A DNA stretch of 34,200 nt from an uncultured bacterium (GCA_903904195.1 CAIVBM010000008.1:1-34200), one strand, 5' to 3'. Counted from the first letter of the stretch, positions 20,770-29,828 are shown. The notes: generated by a model not told the origin, from the letters alone. Made by a program: numbers and translations.

Positions 20770-20821
20770 CCTCTCCCTAACCCTCTCCTTAATAAGGAGA
20801 GGGGAAAGAAAGGGGTGAGGT
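20769..20821. repeat. Palindromic intergenic element
   Basis: CCCTCTCCTT-aat-AAGGAGAGGG core (20781-20803), outer ACCTC...GAGGT. Confidence 0.7.
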
Positions 20822-20827
20822 GAATTT

Positions 20828-22543
20828 ATGGAATATAAAGCAGAAAATAAAACATGTCAGAATTGCAAAAAAGACTTTACGATAGAGCCGGAAGATTTTG
20901 GATTTTATGAAAAGATAAAAGTTCCTCCGCCGACTTGGTGTCCGGAATGCAGGATGATACGCAGAATGAATTATCGTAACGAAAGATCATTATATAAACA
21001 AGATTGCGCTCTTTGCAAAAAACCTATAATCACTATGTATAATTCAAAAGATGGATATATCGTGTATTGTATTGACTGTTTTAATTCTGATAAATGGAAT
21101 CCTGTTGATTATGGTAGAGATTATGATTTTTCTAAAAACTTTTTTGAACAGCTTAGTGAACTTTTTAAAAAGATTCCACGTAGGGCTCTTTATCAAGATT
21201 TTTCTGTAAATAGTGAATATAGTAATCAAGCAGTTTATATAAAAAATTGTTACCTTTGTTTTGGCGGGCATCATTATGAAGACTCTGCTTATTGTGCTCA
21301 AGATTTATATATAAAAAATTCTTTGGATACTGATTTTTCAAGTAAAAGTGAACTTTGTTTTGAATCTCTTTATTTAACGAATTGTTTTAGGGTCAGGTTT
21401 GGATATTTTTCAGAAAATTGTATGGATTCATGGTTTATGTATGCTTGTCGAAACTGTTCTAATTGTGTTGGATGTACAAATCTAGTTGGTAAAATGCATT
21501 GTATTTTCAATATACAATACACAAAAGAGGATTATAATAAAAAGGTAAAAGAAATGAATTTATCAAATAGAGAAAGTTTAGAAAAAATAAAAAAAGAATT
21601 TTGGAAACATTCTTTAATTTTTCCCAGAAAATATGCAAATATAAAAAATATTGTTAATTCTACTGGAGATTATTTAGAGCAAACTAGAAATTGCAGGTAT
21701 TCTTTTTCAATTATTGATGCGGAAAATGTATGTTATGCTTTTCATTCTCCGACCGGCGCTAAAGACTGTTATGATATCGATCATTGCGCGCTCGGAATTA
21801 GCGAAGTTTACGAATTACATAGCGCTTTTAGAGATAACAGAGTTTTCTTTTGTAATCGTGTTTACGATTCTCACAATGTTTCATATTCAGATGATGTTTA
21901 TAATAGTAATTATATCTTTGCTTGTGCTGGACTTCGTAAAAAATCTTATTGTGTCTTTAATAAGCAGTATTCTAAAGAAGAATATGATATTTTAGTAGAA
22001 AAAATAAGAAAACAAATTGATGAAATGCCGTATGAGGATAAAAAAGGTAGAATTTTCAAATATGGAGAATTTTTTCCATTTGAAATTATACCTTTTAGTT
22101 ATAATGATTCCGTAGTTTCTGAATATTTTCCTTTAAGTAAAGAAAAGATTTTAGAAGAAGGGTATAAATATACAGAACCTGAAGAAAAAAAATACAAATT
22201 TACAATTTCTCCTCATCAATTACCCGCAATAAAAGATGTAGATGAAAATATCTTGAAAGAAATTATTCAGTGCGAACACGGGGGTAAATGTAATCATAAA
22301 TGTACTACAGCTTTTCGTGTAATTCAAAATGAACTTAATATTTGTAAAATCTTAGAAACTCCACTACCAAGACTTTGTCCAAATTGCAGGCATATAGAGA
22401 GAGTAGAAGTATTGAATCAGCCTAGGCTTTACAATAGAAAATGTATGAACAAAGGATGTAAAAACGAATTTGAGACAAGCTATGCCTCTAGTAGGCCGGA
22501 AATTATTTTTTGTGATAGTTGCTACAAAAAGGAAGTATATTAG
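20828..22543 (+). CDS. Cys-rich protein with duplicated N- and C-terminal zinc-ribbon modules
   Basis: CQNC..CPEC..CALC..CIDC and CPNC..CMNKGC..CDSC; internal duplication CIFNIQYTKEDY / CVFNKQYSKEEY. Confidence 0.85.
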   Translation: MEYKAENKTCQNCKKDFTIEPEDFGFYEKIKVPPPTWCPECRMIRRMNYRNERSLYKQDCALCKKPIITMYNSKDGYIVYCIDCFNSDKWNPVDYGRDYDFSKNFFEQLSELFKKIPRRALYQDFSVNSEYSNQAVYIKNCYLCFGGHHYEDSAYCAQDLYIKNSLDTDFSSKSELCFESLYLTNCFRVRFGYFSENCMDSWFMYACRNCSNCVGCTNLVGKMHCIFNIQYTKEDYNKKVKEMNLSNRESLEKIKKEFWKHSLIFPRKYANIKNIVNSTGDYLEQTRNCRYSFSIIDAENVCYAFHSPTGAKDCYDIDHCALGISEVYELHSAFRDNRVFFCNRVYDSHNVSYSDDVYNSNYIFACAGLRKKSYCVFNKQYSKEEYDILVEKIRKQIDEMPYEDKKGRIFKYGEFFPFEIIPFSYNDSVVSEYFPLSKEKILEEGYKYTEPEEKKYKFTISPHQLPAIKDVDENILKEIIQCEHGGKCNHKCTTAFRVIQNELNICKILETPLPRLCPNCRHIERVEVLNQPRLYNRKCMNKGCKNEFETSYASSRPEIIFCDSCYKKEVY

Positions 22544-22583
22544 AAAAGTGTATTTTTGAAATAATTATTGTATACTACACCCT

Positions 22584-23552
22584 ATGGCAAAAAAGAAATT
22601 AAAAATCGGGGTGCTTTTTGGGGGTAAGTCGGCAGAACATGATGTGTCTTTGCAGTCTGCGAAAAATGTAATAAATGCGTTGGATGAGACAAAATATGAT
22701 ATAACTCCAATAAAAATAGGACGGGATGGGAAGTTTGATTTTAATATTGTTAAAAAATTTGATGTTATTTTTCCTGTGATGCATGGGCCTTTTGGTGAAG
22801 ATGGCAGCATGCAAGGACTTTTAAAGCTCGCCGGCGTGCCTTTCGTGGGTCCTAGTGTTCTTGGTTCTGCAGTGGGTATGGACAAAGATGTGATGAAAAG
22901 ATTATTCCGTGACGCTGGTATTCCTATTGGGAAATTTTTATCTGTTAAAGACAATGAAAAGATAGATTTTGAAAAAGCAAAGCAAGAGCTCGGTTTACCC
23001 TTATTTATCAAGCCGGCAAATATGGGTTCATCTGTGGGAATCAGTAAAGTACGAAATGAAAAAGAATTCAAGAAAGCAATTGCTGGGGCATTCAAATTTG
23101 ATAATAAAATAATTATAGAAGAATTTATTGATGGACGAGAGATAGAATGCTCTGTGATGGGTAATGAGAATCCAATTGCATCTACTCCGGGTGAAATAAT
23201 TGCCAACCAAGATTTCTACTCATATGATGCTAAATATATAGATGATGGTTATGTCATAAATATTCCAGCAAAAATCAGTAAAGAAGCATCAAATAAAGTT
23301 CAGGAATTAGCATTAAAAGTATTTAAGGTATTGGCTTGTGAAGGAATGGGACGAGTGGACTTTTTCTTAAAGAAAAATGGAGAAGTTATAGCAAATGAAA
23401 TAAATACTATTCCCGGATTTACAAATATCAGCATGTATCCTAAATTATGGGAAGCAGATGGAATATCACAGAAAATACTTTTGGGTAAATTAATTGATTT
23501 TGCAATAGCTCGTTTTAAAAGGGAACAGAAATTAAAAACTACGGTTAAATAA
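22584..23552 (+). CDS. ddl: D-alanine--D-alanine ligase
   Basis: KIGVLFGGKSAEHDVSLQSA, MHGPFGEDGSMQGLLKL, GMGRVDFFLKKNGEVIANEINTIPGFTNISMYPKLW. Confidence 0.97.
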   Translation: MAKKKLKIGVLFGGKSAEHDVSLQSAKNVINALDETKYDITPIKIGRDGKFDFNIVKKFDVIFPVMHGPFGEDGSMQGLLKLAGVPFVGPSVLGSAVGMDKDVMKRLFRDAGIPIGKFLSVKDNEKIDFEKAKQELGLPLFIKPANMGSSVGISKVRNEKEFKKAIAGAFKFDNKIIIEEFIDGREIECSVMGNENPIASTPGEIIANQDFYSYDAKYIDDGYVINIPAKISKEASNKVQELALKVFKVLACEGMGRVDFFLKKNGEVIANEINTIPGFTNISMYPKLWEADGISQKILLGKLIDFAIARFKREQKLKTTVK

Positions 23553-23555
23553 GCT

Positions 23556-24704
23556 ATGGAAAAATCGCAAAGAAAAGGTTTGAGAACTTGGATTGAGATT
23601 GACCGAAAAGCTATTCGGCATAATTTTTCAATTTTTCGATCTTTAATTTCTAAAAAGACTAAGCTTATGGCAGTAATAAAATCAAATGCTTATGGTCACA
23701 GTTTTATTGACTTCGCTCGTGAAATGGAAAAGTTGGGTGCTGATTTTTTAGGTGTGGACTCAATCGTGGAAGGTTTAGCTTTAAGAAAAGAAGGTATCAA
23801 ATTGCCCATATTGGTGTTGGGCTATACGTTACCTGAGATGATTGATTTAGCTGTGAGTAATGACATCTCAATATCAGTATCAACTTTTGAGTCCTTAGAA
23901 TACATAATCGCTAATCAAAAACATTTTTCTAAACCTCTGAACATTCATATAAAAGTAGACACTGGCATGCATCGGCAGGGTTTTCTTATAGAAGACCGAA
24001 AAAAAGTTTTAAATATTTTCAGTTCAAATAAAAATTCAGCTTTTAACGTTGAGGGAATTTTTACTCATTTCGCTTCTGCAAAAAATCCATCTTTCCCTGA
24101 GGATACACAAAAGCAAATAGTAGATTTTAAATTATGGATTCATGATTTTAATCAAGCTGGTTTAAAACCGTTAGCTCATGCGGGAGCTACGGCTGGCGCA
24201 ATGCTTTTCCCTAATTCTCATTTTGATATGGTGCGTATAGGTATAGGACTTTATGGTCTATGGCCTTCAAAAGAAACTAAGGCTGCTTTACAAGATAAGA
24301 TATTACTTCAGCCGGTTCTTTCGTGGAAATCGTTAATCACCGAAGTAAAAAAACAACCGAAGGGGAACCGGGTGGGTTATGATCTGACAGAATCGTTATC
24401 AAAAGATGGTGTCATAGCTATAGTGCCTGTGGGGTATTGGCATGGCTATCCACGTTCTCTTTCATCGCTCGGCAAGATGATTGTCAAAGGAAAGGAATGC
24501 AAAGTACTCGGTAGGGTTTCAATGGATATGATATGCATAGATGTAAGTGAAGTTAAAAATCTATATGTTGGAGACGAGGTCATAGTCATAGGTAATGACA
24601 GCAAATCATCTTGCTCTATGGAAGGAATCAGTAATGTTTTGGATTTATCATGGTATGAGACAGTTACACGAATTAACCCACTTATCAAGAGAATTTACAT
24701 GTAA
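23556..24704 (+). CDS. alr: Alanine racemase
   Basis: LMAVIKSNAYGHSFIDFA (PLP Lys), HIKVDTGMHRQGF, VRIGIGLYGLWPS, RVSMDMICIDV. Confidence 0.96.
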   Translation: MEKSQRKGLRTWIEIDRKAIRHNFSIFRSLISKKTKLMAVIKSNAYGHSFIDFAREMEKLGADFLGVDSIVEGLALRKEGIKLPILVLGYTLPEMIDLAVSNDISISVSTFESLEYIIANQKHFSKPLNIHIKVDTGMHRQGFLIEDRKKVLNIFSSNKNSAFNVEGIFTHFASAKNPSFPEDTQKQIVDFKLWIHDFNQAGLKPLAHAGATAGAMLFPNSHFDMVRIGIGLYGLWPSKETKAALQDKILLQPVLSWKSLITEVKKQPKGNRVGYDLTESLSKDGVIAIVPVGYWHGYPRSLSSLGKMIVKGKECKVLGRVSMDMICIDVSEVKNLYVGDEVIVIGNDSKSSCSMEGISNVLDLSWYETVTRINPLIKRIYM

Positions 24705-24705
24705 A

Positions 24706-24750
24706 AAGGGGCTTGCCCCGTAGCGAGCTTTGCTCTGCTTCGGGGTTGCA
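24706..24750 (+). promoter_or_regulatory. Two overlapping alternative hairpins between alr and rpmG
   Basis: GGGGcttgCCCC versus CCCCG...CGGGG. Confidence 0.5.
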
Positions 24751-24780
24751 ATTTAAAGGTTTTTAATATAATATATAAAT

Positions 24781-24939
24781 ATGTCACAAGATAGACTTAT
24801 AAAACTTGCCTGCGGAGTATGCAAACGTGTAAATTACTGGTCTAGTAAAAATAAGAAACTCGTCACTAAAAAGATTGAGCTCAAGAAATATTGCCGTTGG
24901 TGCCGAAAACAAACCAAGCATAAAGAAATCAAGAAATAG
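24781..24939 (+). CDS. rpmG: Ribosomal protein L33 (52 aa; below the ORF-track length cut-off)
   Basis: MSQDRLIKLACGVCKRVNYWSSKNKKLVTKKIELKKYCRWCRKQTKHKEIKK. Confidence 0.93.
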   Translation: MSQDRLIKLACGVCKRVNYWSSKNKKLVTKKIELKKYCRWCRKQTKHKEIKK

Positions 24940-24965
24940 ATTTTCTTCATATTTATGCTACACTT

Positions 24966-24989
24966 AAAACGGCTGAAAGTCCGTTTTTT
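24966..24989 (+). terminator. Terminator after rpmG
   Basis: AAAACGG-ctgaaagt-CCGTTTTTT. Confidence 0.75.
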
Positions 24990-24994
24990 AGTTT

Positions 24995-25065
24995 GGGTCC
25001 ATAGTTCAGAGGTAGAATAATCGTCTCCAAAACGATTGACCTAGGTTCGATTCCTAGTGGGCCCG
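24995..25065 (+). tRNA. tRNA-Trp (CCA)
   Basis: GGGTCCA/TGGGCCC acceptor; ATCGT-CTCCAAA-ACGAT anticodon arm; CTAGG-TTCGATT-CCTAG T arm. Confidence 0.93.
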
Positions 25066-25162
25066 CCTTTCTAATTAAATTGATTATAACTCTAGTTAGT
25101 GTATAGTTTACAGTGACATTAGTTCACAGTTCACAAAGTAAACAAAGAAAGGAACGCTCTTT

Positions 25163-25417
25163 ATGTATATTTTAGAAAGAAGTATCATGATCTTTCTATA
25201 TGAACTCAAGGGAAAGGAAAGCGTCAACCTAGCTATCATCGAGGCTATAAAGGTTGGCATAGAAAAGTACAAGGACAAACACAACCAGATCGATGAGTCT
25301 AGACTCGATGAAGTGATGGGTGATCCAAAACTCGCTCAAAAATTCAGGGAAGCTAGGGAAAAAAACTGGTATCTACAGGGCCAAGTGTTACCCAGTCCAA
25401 TAGGAGATGACGAATAG
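25163..25417 (+). CDS. Small hypothetical protein (84 aa)
   Basis: SD AAGAAAGGAACG, own terminator; start could be internal ATG 25187. Confidence 0.6.
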   Translation: MYILERSIMIFLYELKGKESVNLAIIEAIKVGIEKYKDKHNQIDESRLDEVMGDPKLAQKFREAREKNWYLQGQVLPSPIGDDE

Positions 25418-25456
25418 CCGCACGCGTCCTAGACGTGTTGCGGCTTTCCCTTTTTA
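25418..25456 (+). terminator. Intrinsic terminator
   Basis: GCCGCAcgcgtcctagacgtgtTGCGGC then T-rich tract. Confidence 0.75.
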
Positions 25457-25540
25457 AACAGATTTAAATAGACAAAAAAAATTGTGGGTGTATATTATAT
25501 TATGAGCCGCACAAATAAAACTTAACAGGGAGCTTAGATC

Positions 25541-25783
25541 ATGAAGATACATCGAGCTAAGATCGTGGAGTTTCTGAATTCGCTGGGTGAAGGGATAAAA
25601 GCCAAAGAACATGACGCAATCGAGCGAAGATTTGATGCAAGAGCGAACGAGGAGGGTTATGTAAAAAACGATGATCTTCTTCATGTCCTCGATGGCAGGA
25701 TGTCTGAGTTTCGGAAGTTCCAAAGGGGAGGCGATCCCAACCCTGCGTCACAAGTAGCCCCCGTTGTGTGTTTGGTCCACTAA
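25541..25783 (+). CDS. Small hypothetical protein (80 aa)
   Basis: SD CAGGGAG before ATG; two ORFs on the opposite strand are less convincing. Confidence 0.5.
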   Translation: MKIHRAKIVEFLNSLGEGIKAKEHDAIERRFDARANEEGYVKNDDLLHVLDGRMSEFRKFQRGGDPNPASQVAPVVCLVH

Positions 25784-25853
25784 ATCCAGCCGAAGATCGT
25801 TTCCAGAGTGGCTGCGCAAAGCTAAAGAGCAATGTGCGGCCTCCTACTTTTAG

Positions 25854-26204
25854 TTAAAAAGTTTCTTCTGCTCCTCCAAACATTTCTAATACAAAACTTA
25901 CGATTGCGAGTACGATTCCGAAAAGTAGCGCCCACCAGAAATTATCTACTGCAAAACCAGGGACGATAAGTGCTGCAAACATAACGAGAAATCCATTAAT
26001 TATTAAAACAAAAAGTCCTAAAGACAAGACAGTGAGAGGTAACGTTAAGAATATAAGTATCGGACGTAAGATAGCGTTTACTGCACCCAAAACCACTGCT
26101 AAAACAAATGCAGAAAATATTCCAGTGACATGAACTCCTGGTAAAATATATGCTGTTATTAATATTGCGATGACAGAAACCACCCAATGGATTAATGTTT
26201 TCAT
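25854..26204 (-). CDS. Phage-holin-family-IV-like (mycobacterial 4-TMS type) membrane protein
   Basis: ITAYILPGVHVTGIFSAFVLAVVLGAVNAILRPILIFLTLPLTVLSLGLFVLIINGF; start moved to MKTL. Confidence 0.85.
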   Translation of the reverse strand: MKTLIHWVVSVIAILITAYILPGVHVTGIFSAFVLAVVLGAVNAILRPILIFLTLPLTVLSLGLFVLIINGFLVMFAALIVPGFAVDNFWWALLFGIVLAIVSFVLEMFGGAEETF

Positions 26205-26229
26205 ATAGATTTCATTGTACACCTGATAT

Positions 26230-26237
26230 GATATAAT
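26230..26237 (+). promoter_or_regulatory. Extended -10 TGaTATAAT (from 26229), 7 nt before ATG 26245
   Basis: Direct reading. Confidence 0.65.
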
Positions 26238-26244
26238 ACCAAAA

Positions 26245-27891
26245 ATGGAAGCAAAGAAAATGAATTCAGCAGAAATTCTTGTACGATGTTTAGAGGATCA
26301 TGGTGTTTCTCATATTTTCGGAGTTCCTGGTGAAGAAAATTTAGCTTTTCTTGAGGCTATTCGTAAATCAAAAATAATTTTTGTTACTACTCGTCATGAA
26401 CAAGCAGCAGCATTTATGGCTGCCACATTTGGCAGGATGACTGGCAAAGTCGGTGTAGCATTGTCTACACTAGGCCCTGGAGCCACAAATCTGCTCACAG
26501 GCGTGGCTTACGCACAGCTTGGTGGATTTCCTTTTTTGGCTATTACCGGACAAAAACCGATTAAAAAGAATAAGCAAGGAAAATTCCAAATCGTTGATAT
26601 TGTGGCGATGATGAAGCCTATCACGAAATTTTCCATAACTATCACATCGAGCGAAAAGACGCCGAGCATGGTGTCTGAAGCGATAGAAAAAGCTGAAACC
26701 GAGCGCTTTGGCGCAGTTCATTTGGAATTGCCCGAAGACATTGCAAGTGAAGTCTGTGATGCTATTTCTTTTGATGCTCCGGTGATTCAAAATATAAAAT
26801 ATCCTACTGCAAAAGAAAAAGATATTAAAAAAGCATTGGAAGAAATAGAAAAATCTAAACACCCTTTGATAATCTTAGGTAGAGGTGCAAACGATGAACT
26901 CATCAGTAAAGTTCTAAAGAGTTTTTTAGAAAAGGCTGGTATTCCTTTTGTTTCTACGCAGATGGGGAAAGGTTCTTTTGACGAAAATTCAAAGTTATAT
27001 ATAGGCACTACTGCATTATCTGCTGGTGATTATGTGCATCAAGCTTTACAATCTGCAGATGTAATTATTCTAATTGGTCATGATGTGACAGAAAAGCCAC
27101 CGATGATTTTTGATAAAAAGAAAATAATTCATATCAATTTCTTTTCTTCAAAGTTTCCAGATGTTTATGTTCCTACCTGTGAGGTTATTGGGGATATTTC
27201 AAATACTCTTTCAGTATTTACAGAAAAAATAAAAATTAATCCCGCGTGGGATTTTAATTATTTCTTTAAAGTTCGTGATGCTTTAATAAAAATTATAAAA
27301 GAATCTTCTCAGTCTCAAGATTTTCCTCTTCGTCCTGAACGTATTGTCGGAGATATAAATAAAAATTTACCAAAAGATGGAACACTAGCTCTTGATAATG
27401 GCATGTATAAAATCTGGGTTGCAAGGAATTTTATTGCTAGTTCACCAAACAACATTCTTTTAGATAATACTTTGGCCACGATGGGTGCGGGTTTGCCTTC
27501 GGGAATAGCTTTAAAAGTTTTATATCCAAATAAAAAGGTCTTGGTTATGGCTGGTGATGGTGGGATTATGATGAGCATTGGAGATCTAGAGACTGCTGTT
27601 CGCCTCAAGTTTGATTTAGTCATATTGGTTTTAGATGATTCTGAATTTGGTATGATTCGCTGGAAACAAAGTAATATGAACTTGTCTCAATTTGGGCTTT
27701 CTTTTAATAATCCAGATTTTGTAATGTTAGCGAAAAGTTTTGGCGCAATTGGACATAAAGTTGAAAAAGCTGATGATCTTGCATTACATTTGCAAAAAGC
27801 GTTTAATTCTAAAGGTGTACATATCATCGTTTGTCCGATAAACTACGATGAAGCAAACAAGACATTAAAAAATATTAAAATAATTGAGTAG
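26245..27891 (+). CDS. TPP-dependent acetolactate synthase-like enzyme
   Basis: GVSHIFGVPGEENLAFLEAI, TRHEQAAAFMAATFGRMTGK, GPGATNLLTGVAYAQLGGFP, VMAGDGGIMMSIGDLETAVR (TPP motif). Confidence 0.92.
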   Translation: MEAKKMNSAEILVRCLEDHGVSHIFGVPGEENLAFLEAIRKSKIIFVTTRHEQAAAFMAATFGRMTGKVGVALSTLGPGATNLLTGVAYAQLGGFPFLAITGQKPIKKNKQGKFQIVDIVAMMKPITKFSITITSSEKTPSMVSEAIEKAETERFGAVHLELPEDIASEVCDAISFDAPVIQNIKYPTAKEKDIKKALEEIEKSKHPLIILGRGANDELISKVLKSFLEKAGIPFVSTQMGKGSFDENSKLYIGTTALSAGDYVHQALQSADVIILIGHDVTEKPPMIFDKKKIIHINFFSSKFPDVYVPTCEVIGDISNTLSVFTEKIKINPAWDFNYFFKVRDALIKIIKESSQSQDFPLRPERIVGDINKNLPKDGTLALDNGMYKIWVARNFIASSPNNILLDNTLATMGAGLPSGIALKVLYPNKKVLVMAGDGGIMMSIGDLETAVRLKFDLVILVLDDSEFGMIRWKQSNMNLSQFGLSFNNPDFVMLAKSFGAIGHKVEKADDLALHLQKAFNSKGVHIIVCPINYDEANKTLKNIKIIE

Positions 27892-27909
27892 GTGATTCTA
27901 CTAAATCAT

Positions 27910-29274
27910 ATGATTCAATCAAAAAATCCAGCAACAGAAGAAGTTTTGAAAAGTTTTAAAGAAATTTCAAATGAAGAACTTGAAAAGAAGGTTTCACTTG
28001 CGTCAAAGGCTTTTGAATCTTGGAAGAAAGCTTCGTTTAAAGAACGTGCGAGATTGATGCGTAAGCTCGGGAGTTATCTACGCGCTCACACCGAGGATTT
28101 ATCAAGATTACAGATGCTTGAAATGGGTAAAACTATAAAGTCAGGACCAGCTGGTATTTTAAAATGTGCTGACCTTTGTGACTATTATGCAGATAACGCA
28201 GAAAGTATTTTGACTAATGAGAAATTAAATACAAATAAAAAAGAACAATATGTGGAATTTGATCCTCTTGGAATAATTCTCGCCGTGATGCCGTGGAATT
28301 TTCCTTTCTGGCAAGTGTATCGTTATGCTGTACCAGCTTTGATGTCTGGAAACGTGGGGCTTTTAAAACATGCGTCAAATGTTCCACAATGCGCAGAAGC
28401 CATAGAAGAGTCATTTCGTGCTTCTGGTTTTCCTGAAGGAGTTTTTCAAAATTTATTTCTTTCATCTTCGCGTGTAGCTGGATTGATTCGTGATTCTAGA
28501 ATATCTGCTGTCACTTTGACTGGTAGCGAAAAAGCCGGCAGTGAAGTAGCTAGTGTCGCAGGATCTGAGATTAAAAAAGTAGTGCTTGAACTCGGTGGCA
28601 GTGATCCTTTTGTTGTTTTTGCTGATGCGGATATCGCTAAGGCTTCAAAATTTGCAGTTTTATCAAGACTTCAAAATAATGTGGGACAGAGTTGTATTTC
28701 AGCTAAACGCTTTATAGTGGAAGAAAGTATAAAAGATAAATTTATCAAGGTTGTCGTGGATGAACTTTCAAAATTATTTATTGGTGATCCTAGTGATAAA
28801 AATACAGACATAGGTCCGCTCGCCACAGAACAGATTTTGCTTGATGTTGAGAAGCAAGTAGAAAAGTCAGTATCTCTTGGAGCAAAGATAGTTTATGGGG
28901 GTAAAAGAAAATTTGAAAAGGGCCATTTCTATATGCCGACTGTTATGACAAATATTAAAAAGGGTATGCCTGTCTATGATGAAGAAGTCTTTGGACCAGT
29001 TGTGCCTATTATTACTTTTAAAAATGAAATAGAAGCAATACAAATAGCAAATGACACTAGGTATGGTCTCGGTGCATCTATTTTTACCTCTGATGTAAAA
29101 AAAGCAAAAAGAATCATCCCGCAGATTGATGCAGGAAATGTGTGTGTAAATGATATGGTCAAGTCAGATCCTCGTGCGCCGTTTGGTGGAATAAAGAAAT
29201 CTGGATATGGTAGGGAACTCGGCAGTTACGGAATAAAAGAATTTGTAAATATTAAAAACGTTTATTTTGGGTAA
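27910..29274 (+). CDS. NAD(P)-dependent aldehyde dehydrogenase (succinate-semialdehyde dehydrogenase-like)
   Basis: MPWNFPFWQVYRYAVPALMSGN, LELGGSDPFVVFADAD, NVGQSCISAKRFIV (catalytic Cys), EVFGPVVPI; start ATG 27910. Confidence 0.93.
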   Translation: MIQSKNPATEEVLKSFKEISNEELEKKVSLASKAFESWKKASFKERARLMRKLGSYLRAHTEDLSRLQMLEMGKTIKSGPAGILKCADLCDYYADNAESILTNEKLNTNKKEQYVEFDPLGIILAVMPWNFPFWQVYRYAVPALMSGNVGLLKHASNVPQCAEAIEESFRASGFPEGVFQNLFLSSSRVAGLIRDSRISAVTLTGSEKAGSEVASVAGSEIKKVVLELGGSDPFVVFADADIAKASKFAVLSRLQNNVGQSCISAKRFIVEESIKDKFIKVVVDELSKLFIGDPSDKNTDIGPLATEQILLDVEKQVEKSVSLGAKIVYGGKRKFEKGHFYMPTVMTNIKKGMPVYDEEVFGPVVPIITFKNEIEAIQIANDTRYGLGASIFTSDVKKAKRIIPQIDAGNVCVNDMVKSDPRAPFGGIKKSGYGRELGSYGIKEFVNIKNVYFG

Positions 29275-29280
29275 AATAGA

Positions 29281-29323
29281 AAACCGCCCTCCCACGGTCT
29301 TCGTTGTGCCCGTGGTGGGCGGT
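29281..29323. terminator. Bidirectional hairpin between convergent genes
   Basis: AACCGCCCTCCCACGG...CCGTGGTGGGCGGTT. Confidence 0.75.
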
Positions 29324-29336
29324 TAAAGGTCTGATG

Positions 29337-29828
29337 TCAACAGCTTGGGACTAGAATGTGGTGGCCGTACACAGAATGCCACACACGTTTTTCGACCCAT
29401 TTTTTTTCCATCCAGTAAGCAATAGGTCTCTCTTCTCTATTGATGCCAAGATTGACATCAATGTAAAGAACGCGTCCATCTCTGAATTCAAGGAAGGTGG
29501 CACGGCCATAATCGTTACCATTGCTAAGTTCTTCCGGATACGAACGAAACAATGTTGTGGCTTGACCTTGATTTCTCCAGCGACTTCTTCCATCACCTAA
29601 AACTCTTAGGCTATTGGCGAGAGTGGCATTACTCGTCATTTTGAAAACATGTACCCTCGTTGTTGGTAGGGCTGGATTCAAAATTCGCCATAATAGGCTA
29701 TATAGCGAACGGAAGGCGAATATTTGCCATGGATTGTCGTTAAAAACTCCGGCAGTGAATATACCACACGAGTTCAAGGTTTCACTGAGAGGAGCACCGA
29801 TAGAAATTGATTTCTGGTATTCCAACAC
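29337..29828 (-). CDS. Hypothetical protein (163 aa), GTG start
   Basis: SD AAGGAG upstream of GTG; higher GC; no family recognised. Confidence 0.6.
   Translation of the reverse strand: MLEYQKSISIGAPLSETLNSCGIFTAGVFNDNPWQIFAFRSLYSLLWRILNPALPTTRVHVFKMTSNATLANSLRVLGDGRSRWRNQGQATTLFRSYPEELSNGNDYGRATFLEFRDGRVLYIDVNLGINREERPIAYWMEKKWVEKRVWHSVYGHHILVPSC

Noticed and set aside
22565-23206. 213-aa minus-strand ORF opposite ddl
   Set aside because: Shadow ORF antisense to a clear ddl; low-complexity Ser/Pro/Ile composition, no independent signals
25557-25832. 91-aa minus-strand ORF opposite the 80-aa gene
   Set aside because: No SD or promoter seen; plus-strand ORF has SD GGGAG, though this choice is not certain
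25854-26204. Holin-like annotation taken as evidence of a prophage
   Set aside because: This 4-TMS family is widespread in bacterial chromosomes and there are no adjacent phage genes
26470-26862. 130-aa minus-strand ORF opposite the ALS-like gene
   Set aside because: Antisense shadow; no motif
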